Assembly (NCBI RefSeq): GCF_003462685.1
Contig: NZ_QRVE01000001.1
Span: 99,411 to 163,410 of the forward strand
From: Collinsella sp. AF23-4AC
GTDB lineage: Bacteria; Actinomycetota; Coriobacteriia; Coriobacteriales; Coriobacteriaceae
Direction: 5' to 3'
Length of the DNA: 64,000 nt
Positions within the stretch are counted from its first letter, which is position 1. Each line of letters starts with the position of its first letter. Both the position numbers and the translations under genes were made by a program. Below are positions 53,398 through 62,940 of the stretch, one piece after another. The notes beneath the pieces are model-generated. The model made no database searches. It was not told the DNA's origin and saw only the letters and a list, made by a program, of their open reading frames with translations.

Positions 53398-54615
53398 CTA
53401 GACTTCCTCGTAGTAGGTGTCGGGGTCCTCGGGGTCGAAGGGCTCGTTGGCCCACATGACCGTCACGAGGTCCTCGGTGTCGGACAGGTTGGTGATGGAG
53501 TGCGTGTAGCCGGGGATCATCTCCACGGGGCGCATGTCGAGGCCCGAGACGACGTACTCGTCGACGGGGAACGGGTTGCCCTCGGCGTCCTCTCCCACCT
53601 TCCTGAGCTTGATCGACGCGGTGCCGGAGACCACCAGGAACCTCTCCCACTTGCTCATGTGCCAGTGGTTGCCCTTGGTGATGCCGGGCCTCGAGACGTT
53701 GATAGAGACCTGGCCGCGCTCAGGCGTGCGCAGGAACTCGGTGAACGATCCGCGCGCGTCCGTGTTGGGTCTGAGGTCGTAGGCGAAGTGCCCCGGCTCG
53801 TAATAGGAAAGGAACGTGCTCCAGAGCTTCTTGGAGAAGGAGCCCTTCGAAAGGTCGGGCACCGACAGGGTCTCGCGGCTGTCGCGGAAGCACCCGAGCA
53901 GGTAGACTATCTCGCCCAGAGACTTCACGTCGGTGTCGGGGACGCAGCAGAACCCGTCACCGTCGACGCGGTCGAGGCCCTCGTAGCCGCAGCGGTGCTC
54001 CTGTCCCAGCAGTGCGCCCAGCATCTCGTCGACCAGGTCGTCGATGTAGAGGAGCTCCAGCTCCACGGAGGGGTCGTTGACGGTGTAGGGGCGGCCGTTG
54101 GCGACGGCGTCGCAGAAGGTCGCCACGGCGGAGTTGTAGCGCGGGCGGCACCACTTGCCGTACAGGTTCGGGAAGCGGTAGATGAGCACCGGCGCGCCGG
54201 TCCTCTCGGAGTACTCGCGGAACAGGCCCTCCCCCGCCAGCTTGGACTCGCCGTATACGGAGCCCTCGAAGCGGCCCGACAGGCTCGCCTGCGCGGAGCT
54301 GGACAGCATGACGGGGCATTTGTTTCCGTGGCGCTCGAGGGTCTCGAGCAGTGTGGAGGCGAACCCGAAGTTGCCCTCCATGAACTCCGCCTGGTCCTTG
54401 GGGCGGTTGACGCCGGCCAGGTTGAAGACGAAGTCGGCGCGGGAGCAGTACCCGTCCAGCTCACCGGGCGTCGAGTCGACGTCGTACTCCATGACCTCGA
54501 GGGGGAGGAGTTGCTGGTATTTCGCGCGGCGGTCCTTGCCGTCGCGGACGTTCTTCAGCGCGCAGCAGAGGTTCCTGCCGACGAAGCCCCTGGCGCCGGT
54601 GACGAGGACGCGCAC
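53398..54615 (-). CDS. capF: UDP-2-acetamido-2,6-dideoxy-hexulose reductase (CapF/FnlB-like)
   Basis: The 405-aa protein has two domains. An N-terminal SDR (about 1-250) contains VTGARGFVGRNL, FNLAGVNRP and the YGESKLAGE Tyr/Lys pair. A C-terminal cupin (about 270-400) contains TKGNHWHMSKWERFLVVSG, whose His cluster binds zinc in the Staphylococcus aureus CapF. It carries out epimerisation and reduction in UDP-L-FucNAc synthesis. It starts 1 nt after the CapE gene. Confidence 0.92.
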   Translation of the reverse strand: MRVLVTGARGFVGRNLCCALKNVRDGKDRRAKYQQLLPLEVMEYDVDSTPGELDGYCSRADFVFNLAGVNRPKDQAEFMEGNFGFASTLLETLERHGNKCPVMLSSSAQASLSGRFEGSVYGESKLAGEGLFREYSERTGAPVLIYRFPNLYGKWCRPRYNSAVATFCDAVANGRPYTVNDPSVELELLYIDDLVDEMLGALLGQEHRCGYEGLDRVDGDGFCCVPDTDVKSLGEIVYLLGCFRDSRETLSVPDLSKGSFSKKLWSTFLSYYEPGHFAYDLRPNTDARGSFTEFLRTPERGQVSINVSRPGITKGNHWHMSKWERFLVVSGTASIKLRKVGEDAEGNPFPVDEYVVSGLDMRPVEMIPGYTHSITNLSDTEDLVTVMWANEPFDPEDPDTYYEEV

Positions 54616-54616
54616 C

Positions 54617-55672
54617 CTACTGCACCGCCTCGTGCTCGCGGCCCTCCAGGGCCAGCTGCACGTACTCGGCGGTCTTGATCTTGGCGATGGTGCCGGCCAC
54701 GTCGAGCCTCTCGGTGTTGTGGGAGGTGTAGGACTCGTCGGCCTGGGTCTCCACCTCGCCGTCCACGACGAACTTGTCGTAGTTCAGGTCGCGCGAGTCG
54801 CAGGCCACGCGGTAGTAGCCGCCCATGTCCTCGGCGCGCAGTCGCTCCTCACGGGTCATGAGGGTCTCGAACAGCTTCTCGCCGTGGCGGGTGCCGATGA
54901 CCTGCGTGCCCACGCGGCCGAAGACCTCCTGGACGGCCTCGGCAAGGTCGCCGATGGTGGAGGCCGGCGCCTTCTGGATAAACAGGTCGCCGGGGTTGGC
55001 GTGCTCGAAGGCGAACTGCACCAGGTCGACGGCCTCGTCCAGGTTCATGAGGAAGCGGGTCATGTTGGGGTCGGTGACCGTCAGCGGCTCCCCTTTTCGG
55101 ATGCGGTCGATGAACAGCGGGATGACGCTGCCGCGCGAGCACATGACGTTGCCGTAGCGGGTGCAGCAGATGGTGGTGCGGCCGGCGCCGTTGCGGGCGT
55201 TTGCGTAGATGATGGACTCCATCATGGCCTTGGACTTGCCCATGGCGTTGATGGGGTAGGCGGCCTTGTCGGTGGACAGGCACACGACGCGGTCAACGCC
55301 CTCGTCGATGGCGGCGTGCAGGACGTTGTCCGTGCCGATGACGTTGGTGCGCACGGCCTCCATGGGGAAGAACTCGCAGGAGGGCACCTGCTTGAGGGCG
55401 GCCGCGTGGAAGATGTAGTCCACGCCGTGCATGGCGTCGCGCACCGACTGGGCGTTGCGGACGTCGCCGATGAAGAAGCGCACCTTGGAGGCGAGCTCGG
55501 GGGACCTCTCCTGCAGGCGGTGGCGCATGTCGTCCTGCTTCTTCTCATCGCGCGAGAAAATGCGGATCTCGGCCAGGTCGGTGTTCATGAAGTGCTTGAG
55601 TACGGTGTTGCCGAACGAGCCGGTGCCGCCCGTGATCATGAGGGTCTTGTCCTTGAATACGCTATCGCACAT
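54617..55672 (-). CDS. capE: UDP-GlcNAc 4,6-dehydratase, inverting (CapE/FnlA-like)
   Basis: Start at ATG 55672 (TTGGAGC 7 nt upstream; MCDSVFKDKTLMI), giving 351 aa. The short SDR of the CapE/WbjB group has ITGGTGSFGNTVLKHF, FIGDVRN, HAAALKQVPSCE and YPINAMGKSKAMMES. In place of the usual YxxxK Tyr it has Met-Gly-Lys-Ser-Lys, as in related inverting dehydratases. It performs the first step to UDP-L-FucNAc. Confidence 0.93.
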   Translation of the reverse strand: MCDSVFKDKTLMITGGTGSFGNTVLKHFMNTDLAEIRIFSRDEKKQDDMRHRLQERSPELASKVRFFIGDVRNAQSVRDAMHGVDYIFHAAALKQVPSCEFFPMEAVRTNVIGTDNVLHAAIDEGVDRVVCLSTDKAAYPINAMGKSKAMMESIIYANARNGAGRTTICCTRYGNVMCSRGSVIPLFIDRIRKGEPLTVTDPNMTRFLMNLDEAVDLVQFAFEHANPGDLFIQKAPASTIGDLAEAVQEVFGRVGTQVIGTRHGEKLFETLMTREERLRAEDMGGYYRVACDSRDLNYDKFVVDGEVETQADESYTSHNTERLDVAGTIAKIKTAEYVQLALEGREHEAVQ

Positions 55673-55921
55673 TTCAAGCTCCAATTAAAATAATAAAGAT
55701 GAATGAAACTTAAACAATTAATAAGTAAATACAAAGCTTACCGATACGTTTCTTATCCTAAACGAAAAGACGACTGGTGAGCATAAATTTGAATTAAAAA
55801 GCGTTTATACCTGCGCTAAAACTGATAACTCCCCCATTGGCGTTGAAGAAGTCATTGCAGGTAGATATAAAGCGTCAGCCGCTCACTTTTATATCTAAGA
55901 ATTTAGCGAATCACTGATGCA
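55673..55921 (-). other. AT-rich intergenic region with inverted repeats
   Basis: No credible gene is seen. It holds an 8-bp inverted repeat (55864-55871 with 55888-55895) with weak inner pairing, and a 7-bp TACCTGC/GCAGGTA pair (55807-55813 and 55857-55863). It probably carries the promoter of the capE operon, because wzx ends at 55922 and capE starts at 55672. No T-run marks a terminator. Confidence 0.5.
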
Positions 55922-57124
55922 TTACTTCCGAATAATGCATGGAAGCATCGCGACACATCCGGCAAAATAAGCAAGCGAAATTGCAATACTTGTCCCGTTA
56001 GGTCCGAACGACTGAATCATTAAGCTGGAAAGAGGGACAACAACGATTAAAGCAACTAAATTACCAGCAAGATTACCAACCATCTTTCTTTTAACAATTG
56101 TCAGGTCGGAAAAGAAACCGATAAACGCCGTAAGCAGAGAGCTAATTACCGCACCGTATAGCAAAAAAGAATACTGATGAATTTGGTCACCGAAAAGTAG
56201 TCCCAAAAAGTAGTCGCCGCAGATAAAACAAGCGAACAAAATAAGAATACACAAGATAAGGGCGCCAAGAACGACCTTCGCCAACATGGTATTAAATGCT
56301 TTCTTATCCCCCGACCCACTAGCGCTCGCAAACGCGCCGAGCAAAGGGGCATAGGCATTAACAGCACCCGCCTGAACGATTGCCGCGGGAGAACAAACCG
56401 AGGAATAAACGCCCAACATTGAGGCCCCTAATGCAGCAGCAAGTTCTTGACGCGACACAGATGTAACTGCAGCGCAACAAAAAACCCCAACCGTAGCGGG
56501 AAGACACTTATAAAACAGTTCAGACATCGCCTTGAACCTAAAAGAAGGAACGATCGAATCGAAATTCGAAGACCAACGTACATCAACAACCATTACAGGG
56601 AGAGACACCGCAATCATTAGAACGATGCTCAATACAAGAGAATGTGAGATATACATTCCTGCGCAAAACGCAAGAAGTGACAAAATGCCTCTCAGCAGCA
56701 TCGAAATGCCACAATAAATCATATTTCCTGCTTTTTGATCAATGCCGTGGAACACATCGACCATCACTTCTATTGACTTATATATGCAATAGAAGTAAAC
56801 GGGGAGAAGGGAAGACTGCTGACAGGTAAAGAATGCATAAGGTAATACGAAAACAAACCCCAACACTATTGTGATTAGACGAAAACCAATGTATTCCCCC
56901 GAAGAATACTCACATGAAAGATCAGATACCTGAAAGGATCGAATCTTATATAAACCGATTGGAACAAATAGATTGCTGATTGTCATTGCCAAAGACAAAT
57001 CACCCGCATAGCTAAAATCTGATGAAAAACGAACTACAGCAACTGTCGTTAACCACTGGCAAGCGAGGTATGCAACCGAGCCAACGGTATTCCATGTGAT
57101 GTTTTTCTTTAAATTGTCAGTCAA
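55922..57124 (-). CDS. wzx: Wzx-type oligosaccharide flippase (MOP superfamily)
   Basis: This 400-aa protein has about 12 membrane segments and an N-terminal NITWNTVGSVAYLACQW, a typical Wzx opening. It lacks large soluble domains. It would flip a lipid-linked repeat unit across the membrane, in parallel with or instead of the Wzm/Wzt exporter at the other end of the locus. AT-rich. Confidence 0.9.
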   Translation of the reverse strand: MTDNLKKNITWNTVGSVAYLACQWLTTVAVVRFSSDFSYAGDLSLAMTISNLFVPIGLYKIRSFQVSDLSCEYSSGEYIGFRLITIVLGFVFVLPYAFFTCQQSSLLPVYFYCIYKSIEVMVDVFHGIDQKAGNMIYCGISMLLRGILSLLAFCAGMYISHSLVLSIVLMIAVSLPVMVVDVRWSSNFDSIVPSFRFKAMSELFYKCLPATVGVFCCAAVTSVSRQELAAALGASMLGVYSSVCSPAAIVQAGAVNAYAPLLGAFASASGSGDKKAFNTMLAKVVLGALILCILILFACFICGDYFLGLLFGDQIHQYSFLLYGAVISSLLTAFIGFFSDLTIVKRKMVGNLAGNLVALIVVVPLSSLMIQSFGPNGTSIAISLAYFAGCVAMLPCIIRK

Positions 57125-57168
57125 ATTAACCCAATCGATTTAAGATCTTTCAATCTACTATTTAAAGC

Positions 57169-59949
57169 CTAACCAATAACCTCTTTGGCGATTGCATCAA
57201 TGCTTTCACCGTATCCAACGCCAGGCACGGCCCATTTGCCATTTAAATCAACAGTTCTCGGAGCACAGCCACGACTGACATATTTAAAGCGAGCATCAAT
57301 ACACGGATTGACCAATGACTCCGTTGAACCATACGCCTTTAAATGTTGAACCTGTGCCCGCAGTCCTTCACGAACAGATCCGAAGGTGTAGCCTGGGTTA
57401 CCAGGTCCAGTGGCGCCAAGGCCTCCAAAATTGCACTGATTAGGCTGAACCAAATTACCAAACTTCAAATATCCCGTTTCTTTCATCACCTGTCCATATA
57501 AAACCTCAGGTGAGACACCCTCCGACTGAGCCTCTTCATATAGAATTTTGCAGAAATCTTTAATATTCGACGCTCCCCTATCCGTGTAAACGACTGAAGG
57601 GAATCCTTTTGAACCCACGGTCTTTGTGAAATGATCGGCGGCATCTAGATAGGTTGAATAGGCGGACGACATAATAAAACCTTCGTATCCAGTCATACTT
57701 GCGCCGTTACGCCCCTCCTTAATGCCACAATTTAAATAGTGGATGTAATAGCTCTTCAGGCTCATCCCGAAAGCCTTCCTCAGGTCCGCATAACGATTTC
57801 GATAGCCGTAAACGTCGAAGGACTCGTTACCGCGCCGGCCCTCGGCCATGCCGCAGCTGACGAAATGACGCAGAACGGCCGCATCGTCAACAAACTTGAG
57901 GCCGCCCTTGACAGTCGTAAAGGCATTCAGGACGTCGCCGTTGTTAGAGGTATAGAAGTCGAAATCGTAAACGGGGGAATAATCGGTACCGCCTTGCGAA
58001 ACGACAGCGCCCGCGAGGGAATCGCATCCGGTAGCGATCCTCCCCTCAGCGCGGCCGCTGCTGAGGTAATGGCCGTATAGAGCGGTGAGGTTGGCACCGA
58101 ACGCGCGACGAAGGTCGGGGTACCTGTTGTAATAACTCAGCACGTCGAAGGACTTGCTCCCGCGCCGGCCCTCGGCCATGCCGCAGCTGACGAAATGGCG
58201 TAGCACGGCAGCATCGTCAATCATTACAACGCCAGCGGGGCTTCGTTTAGAAAAAGCGCTGCGAATGTCTTCGTTATTCGATAGATAAAAAGAAGGGTCG
58301 TAGACAGAAGAATAATCAACGCCATTGATAGTCGTAGCGTATCCCTCAATCTTTGAGCATCCAGTCCCATGCCTTCCTTCTGCTTTTCCAGCTGTGACGA
58401 AATGTTCGTAGTACTTAACTAAATCAAAGCCAAAGGCAGCTCTTAAATCTGGATATTCATTAAAGTAGCTCTGTACGTCAAAAGTGGCAGAACCGCGCCT
58501 GCCTTCACTCATACCATAGTTAATAAAATGGTCTAGGGCTAAATCGCTATTTCCAGCCGTAGCCTTGGCAACGTCGGGATTATTCGACAAATAGTAATTA
58601 GCATCGAATACGGAAGAATAATCGAGCCAAGTTGACTTAGGAAATTGCGCAATAATCGCATCGGCATCGGCCTCGCCAAGACGCCTGCAGCCCTCATCGC
58701 TAAAATAATTCAACACGTCCCCCGCATTAGAAATAAAGCCATGCTCGATTAGAATGCCGGGAATACCCTGTTCGCGGGCGCAACGGATGACCGCAAACTC
58801 ATCTCCGACCTCCATTTGGAATACACCGCGATAGCTGAGCCCCATAGAAGCGAGGTTGTTCATTACTTTATTCGCAAGCTCCACAGAAACTTGCGTGTAA
58901 TCATATTCATTGGCAGTGGGGGCATATACCTCAGCGCCATGTGCAACAGGCGAACCGGAATTGATATGGAAACTAACAAAGGCCTGTGCGCCTTGGCTCA
59001 CGCATCGTTGGACACGATGGAGGTAATCATTTCCGGAGTAGCCGCCGCTTTGCTCGCGAGCAAGAACGACTTTGAAACCATACGTCTCAAGCTTATTCTT
59101 GCAAGCAGCAACGATCTTCCAAGTTAGATCCGCCTCACTCTTACCATTTCCCTGTGCACCGGGATCAGTCCCGCCATGGCCGGCATCAAGGGCAATTACC
59201 CGAACGTTTTTTCGTGCCGAGCGCGCAGCATAAGTAGAAATGCCGTCCGGTGAATCGGCACACTCCAACGCCTGTTTAATTGATTGGGCCTCAACGGCAT
59301 TGCCATCGCCGTCTGCATAGTAAACGGAAGTGCCCTCGGAATTAGCAGAGCCATCAACAACCGCAAAAGAATAATCCCTGTCAGAGAGATCAATCTCATG
59401 TTCAGCATCATCGCCTTGAAGGACATAGGTTATTGAAGTAAGAAAGTATGTATTGAACTCTAGCTTCGAGCCAAATGTAAATGCAGCAGAATTAACAGCC
59501 TGCGCTGAAGCGTCAACAGCTCCCTGAACTCCATTGGCGCTCACATAGTTTAGCGTTGCGGAAACAACAGTATCGCTGTCATTAGGAGTTGCAAACGCGA
59601 CGACTTGGTCAGTCCCGCTAATAAGGTTCGGATAGGCAAGGTATATATATTGAAAAGAAGAATCCGTCGATTCGGCTTGCGGCTCAGCCAAAGAAGCATT
59701 TACACCGAAATCCTCATCAGCCGATTCGTCGACGTCCGCCGGCGACGATTGCTCAACAGCTATGTCTCCGTCGGCAGTGCCCTCGTCATGTGAAGCTACA
59801 GCCTCATCTGCGAACGCAGCATCTGATGTAATATCCACAGATCGCACGCTAGTCGCAGCATAAGCAGCGGCTACAGGACTCAACAAGGGTGAAATCGTCA
59901 AGAGAGCAGCTAAAGAAAACGCTGTTGAGACACGCAACGCCTTTTTCAT
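57169..59949 (-). CDS. Secreted amidase-glucosaminidase autolysin with internal surface repeats
   Basis: This 926-aa protein has a signal peptide (about 1-32), an acidic linker (33-95) and a beta-rich domain (about 96-205). An Amidase_3 domain follows (about 248-436), with zinc ligands H258, E272, H328 and catalytic E402. Three repeat units of the DYSSVFDxxYYLSNNPDV...HF...GxxEGRxGS type occupy about 443-530, 545-642 and 656-750. A C-terminal N-acetylglucosaminidase-like domain (about 755-926) has a likely catalytic E824 in VMKETG. It cuts both peptide and glycan bonds of peptidoglycan. The middle DNA is more GC-rich than its ends. Confidence 0.9.
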   Translation of the reverse strand: MKKALRVSTAFSLAALLTISPLLSPVAAAYAATSVRSVDITSDAAFADEAVASHDEGTADGDIAVEQSSPADVDESADEDFGVNASLAEPQAESTDSSFQYIYLAYPNLISGTDQVVAFATPNDSDTVVSATLNYVSANGVQGAVDASAQAVNSAAFTFGSKLEFNTYFLTSITYVLQGDDAEHEIDLSDRDYSFAVVDGSANSEGTSVYYADGDGNAVEAQSIKQALECADSPDGISTYAARSARKNVRVIALDAGHGGTDPGAQGNGKSEADLTWKIVAACKNKLETYGFKVVLAREQSGGYSGNDYLHRVQRCVSQGAQAFVSFHINSGSPVAHGAEVYAPTANEYDYTQVSVELANKVMNNLASMGLSYRGVFQMEVGDEFAVIRCAREQGIPGILIEHGFISNAGDVLNYFSDEGCRRLGEADADAIIAQFPKSTWLDYSSVFDANYYLSNNPDVAKATAGNSDLALDHFINYGMSEGRRGSATFDVQSYFNEYPDLRAAFGFDLVKYYEHFVTAGKAEGRHGTGCSKIEGYATTINGVDYSSVYDPSFYLSNNEDIRSAFSKRSPAGVVMIDDAAVLRHFVSCGMAEGRRGSKSFDVLSYYNRYPDLRRAFGANLTALYGHYLSSGRAEGRIATGCDSLAGAVVSQGGTDYSPVYDFDFYTSNNGDVLNAFTTVKGGLKFVDDAAVLRHFVSCGMAEGRRGNESFDVYGYRNRYADLRKAFGMSLKSYYIHYLNCGIKEGRNGASMTGYEGFIMSSAYSTYLDAADHFTKTVGSKGFPSVVYTDRGASNIKDFCKILYEEAQSEGVSPEVLYGQVMKETGYLKFGNLVQPNQCNFGGLGATGPGNPGYTFGSVREGLRAQVQHLKAYGSTESLVNPCIDARFKYVSRGCAPRTVDLNGKWAVPGVGYGESIDAIAKEVIG
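57811..58225. repeat. Near-identical direct DNA repeats inside the autolysin gene
   Basis: About 85 nt at 57811-57895 recur at 58141-58225 with few mismatches, 330 nt apart, one repeat unit. They encode the FDV...HFVSCGMAEGRRG part of units 2 and 3. The third unit at the N-terminal side is more diverged and AT-rich. This suggests recent duplication or gene conversion. Confidence 0.75.
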
Positions 59950-60167
59950 ATTGTATCCCCCATCAAAATAATGATACTAAGGGTAGATTATCTTACAATG
60001 TCCTCCGCATCGGAAGTCCAGTTGTCCAAAGCACGGGAATTGTTATAAAGGCAGATGGAAACCTGCCCCTATTAAAAGATAGCAAGCGTACTCAGCAAGC
60101 TTTTTTCGTCTCTAACAGTTTAGATAACAGGTGATGATTCGGGGACCGAAAGGTCCCCGAATGCTAT

Positions 60168-60280
60168 GCTCTTCCCAGCCAAACAAAGAATCCGCCCGAG
60201 CGCCCACCCGGATCTTTGTTTGGCGACAATCCCTCCGGGTGGGCACTCGGGCGGATGGGACAGATCCATATGGGAAGAGC
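60168..60280. repeat. Interleaved inverted repeats (mutually exclusive hairpins)
   Basis: Three complementary pairs are present. A is 11 bp (60178-60188 with 60214-60224). B is 22 positions with one mismatch (60190-60211 with 60235-60256). C is 10 bp (60168-60177 with 60271-60280). C encloses the others. A and B interleave (A, B, A', B'), so they form either a pseudoknot or two alternative hairpins. A shorter palindrome of 20 nt lies just before (60139-60160). It precedes and overlaps the start of the transposase remnant. Confidence 0.7.
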
Positions 60281-60968
60281 GAACCCATTCAGGGCGCTCG
60301 TGGCGGGCCTCACCGCCGACGAGTTCCTGCTGCTCAGAGAAGCCGTCGACAGGAGGCGCTGCCGCGACTAGGTCGGCGTCGGCACGCTGGCCGAGGCCGC
60401 AGCGACCTATCGGCCGGACCCGAAATGCCCGGGGTGCGGCGCACGAGGAATCTGGAGGGGCGGCTCCGCCGCGACCGGGGTCCCGAGGTGGCGCTGCCGA
60501 TCCTGCGGCAGTAGGTTCAACTCCCTCACCGGGACCGTCCTCGAGCGCTGCCGAATGCCGCTCCTCGTCTGAGCCTCCTTCATCAGGCTCATGTGCCACA
60601 ACGTCCCCGTCGAGCGCACGGCCGAGCTGTACGGCGTCAACTACAAGACCGCCTTCGAGCGGCGGCACCGCGCGCTCACCATGGTGTCCGGTTACCGGGA
60701 CCGGATCGTGATGCGCAACACCGTCTGGGTCGACGAGACCTACATCAGCGACACCGACCTCTCCAAGGGCTACGGGCAGGCCCGCAAGCGCGGCCTCTCC
60801 CGCCAGAAGCTCTGCATCTGCGTCGCCATCGATATCCACAAGAACCCCGTCGAGGTCGTCTGCGGCCACGGGAAGCCCAGCTCGGCGCGCGTGAGGGATG
60901 CCATGAGCGGCAAGATAGCGCCGGGGTCGCTACTGATTCACGACCTCAAATGAGCCCACGGCGTGTCC
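60255..60968 (+). pseudogene. IS1595-like transposase remnant with three in-frame stops
   Basis: One continuous reading frame from ATG 60255 encodes a zinc ribbon (CPGCGARG...RWRCRSCG) and a catalytic VWVDETYIS segment of IS1595-type DDE transposases. It then has a second-Asp-like GSLLIHDLK. In-frame stops occur at 60369 (TAG), 60570 (TGA) and 60951 (TGA) with no frameshift. Homology seems to stop near 60968, where istB-like sequence begins, so the last third including the final acidic residue is missing. Decayed and inactive. Confidence 0.8.
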
Positions 60969-61196
60969 TGCCGCTCGACGCGGGACGGCGCGAGGCCCCT
61001 CTTCCAGGTCTTCGCCGACGCCTACGAGAGACAGTCGGTGGTGATCACCACGAACCTGGAGTTCAGCAGGCGGGGATCGGTGTTCGGCGACGACCAGATG
61101 GCCGCCGTCATAGACCGCATCGTCCACCACGGGAGGCTCGTCCATTTCCGTGGGGAGTCCTAACGCGTGCGTCACGCCCTCATGCGGGAGGGGCAG
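60958..61196 (+). pseudogene. istB fragment (3' part of an IS21-family ATPase gene)
   Basis: The frame encodes ARPLFQVFADAYERQSVV, TTNLEFSRRGSVFGDDQMAA and HHGRLVHFRGES, the C-terminal part of IstB. A one-base insertion near 60985 separates it from a LPLDA segment, and a TAA at 61161 replaces the Tyr codon before RVRHALM. Walker motifs are absent, so it is non-functional. It is fused to the transposase remnant upstream. Confidence 0.85.
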
Positions 61197-61539
61197 GTGC
61201 TCAAAAAGGGCGCGCACGGCCGGCGCGCGCCCTGCTCAAATCCCGATGCCCTTTTTGCTCAAATCCTCTTGACGCAACACGCCAGATCCCCGCATCAGCT
61301 ACGAGAATACCCGGGCAAACCAACGGCGGCACCCGATCCGCATTGAGAATATAGGAAGGTGCCTGGGGTCGCTCGTGTCAATCCTGATCTAGAAGATACA
61401 GTGAATACTAGACTCATCCATCCGCAACCGGCGGCATGGCCGTATCGAAATAATCGCCATCCAATCGAAACGAAATTCATATCTCAATACTAAGTTTGAC
61501 CACAAAGACTATGAACCAAACGGGAATTTAAAGCGAAAG
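61197..61539 (+). other. IS21-type right end and non-coding remainder
   Basis: The istB tail continues as poorly conserved sequence to about 61260. TTGACGCAACA at 61269-61279 looks like an IS21-family terminal sequence, marking the probable right end. From there to 61539 I see no gene, tRNA or strong hairpin. Confidence 0.45.
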
Positions 61540-62940
61540 CTATACGCGCGAAGAATTATTATCAATGACCTCTTCGGCAACACATTTAACTAAAGGAATC
61601 TCATAGGAAAATGCGCGATCGTGCTTAAAAGGAATAAACGCACCGAAAGTTTGTTTTTTACTGTGAACAATCGCATTTCTTACTTTATAAATACGGGAAG
61701 CTATTAATCCGGCCACATTATCGGATTCCCAATCTATAACTGGAGCATCAGATTCAAATTCAACCCCATTGCTCGAATACCACGCAGGCCAATCGAAACG
61801 ATAGCGACGTAGGGATTTCATTAACTGAGGCACATGGACACACGACTCAACCAAGTACTCAAGCTCACGTTTTTCATTTCCAAAACCAAGTTCGCTCTTA
61901 TGGGATATTTCTTTTTCTAACTTACTAACAATCGAATACAGATACTGATCGTTGTATGCAAATTCAACCGACTGGAGCTCGTTTCTCAACAATTCGGTCG
62001 TCATTTTTCGATAGGCGGAATTAAAGTAAAATTCAACCGAATGATAGAAGGACAAAAACTGCAAATATGGGCTTCTCGAAGACACGCCAAGACAAAAATG
62101 ATTGACAGCGCTCTCGTCAAATTTTACATCCGGAACACAATCAATTTCTAACTTCGTAACAAATAGCCTCCCATAACTTCCTTTTTCTAAAAACTCATCA
62201 AGCGATGAAATTAGCCTCAGCGGCCTATCTAAACAAGAGATGTACTTAAATTGGAAGGAAGCCGCTCGTTCACGAAGTTGTTTCGGTTTGCTAAACCCTT
62301 TGGTAGTTATTCGTAAGGAGAGAATACCTGTGATTTCAACAAAAGCAGATATCCAATCACCAACATTATGAGATACGGTTCTTCCATCGGTGATTGAATG
62401 CGATCTCAGGCGTCGCAAAAAAGGATTTCTGCCTCTGAAAGTATTGCCGTCAAAACAACCTTCATTTAATAACATTAATATAATACAAAAAATATATGTA
62501 ACGCTCGCCGGCCCCATTCTAAATTCAGCAAAAGCATTTACCGACTTACATGAAATTTGATCTGTATAATGAGTTGCATATAATCCGGATATATCGACCA
62601 TACACTCATAGTTCTTACGATTTGAAAACCATTCCATACCACGAAAATCAACAATGGCCTCAACCGCTTTATCATATTCGCGTTTCAAGTCGTCGTCATT
62701 TATAATAATTGTCTTCTCAACATCCGAAATCTCGGGGTCAAACTCTTCTTCAATTCGATAACTGAGATTTAAATGGCATGTCAAATCATCACTGGCATTA
62801 TTTGGAGAGCTCTTGATTCCCATGATGAAGCAAAATACTTCTTTGAAAGAGACATAATCGACAATATCCATAAGATACCTCTTAACTTTTATGTGACACT
62901 TGTTCTCAATACTATATCTGTCAACAATTTTTAATGTCAT
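61540..62940 (-). CDS. Orphan protein with C-terminal HEPN-like Rx4H motif
   Basis: The 466-aa protein is AT-rich with rare codons for this genome. I do not recognise a named family for residues 1-380, which are mixed alpha/beta with many aromatic and charged residues and no membrane spans. Near residue 425 the segment ASRIYKVRNAIVHSKK holds R-N-A-I-V-H, the Rx4H signature of HEPN ribonucleases. It is followed by FIPFKHD and EIPLVKCVAEEVI, as in ApeA/abortive-infection-type HEPN tails. It stands alone between two IS21 remnants. A defence or toxin role is inferred only. Confidence 0.7.
   Translation of the reverse strand: MTLKIVDRYSIENKCHIKVKRYLMDIVDYVSFKEVFCFIMGIKSSPNNASDDLTCHLNLSYRIEEEFDPEISDVEKTIIINDDDLKREYDKAVEAIVDFRGMEWFSNRKNYECMVDISGLYATHYTDQISCKSVNAFAEFRMGPASVTYIFCIILMLLNEGCFDGNTFRGRNPFLRRLRSHSITDGRTVSHNVGDWISAFVEITGILSLRITTKGFSKPKQLRERAASFQFKYISCLDRPLRLISSLDEFLEKGSYGRLFVTKLEIDCVPDVKFDESAVNHFCLGVSSRSPYLQFLSFYHSVEFYFNSAYRKMTTELLRNELQSVEFAYNDQYLYSIVSKLEKEISHKSELGFGNEKRELEYLVESCVHVPQLMKSLRRYRFDWPAWYSSNGVEFESDAPVIDWESDNVAGLIASRIYKVRNAIVHSKKQTFGAFIPFKHDRAFSYEIPLVKCVAEEVIDNNSSRV

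Noticed and set aside
57700..58600. Regular repeats that might be a CRISPR-like or phase-variable array
   Set aside because: The period is about 330 nt and the units are in-frame protein repeats. There are no short spacers.
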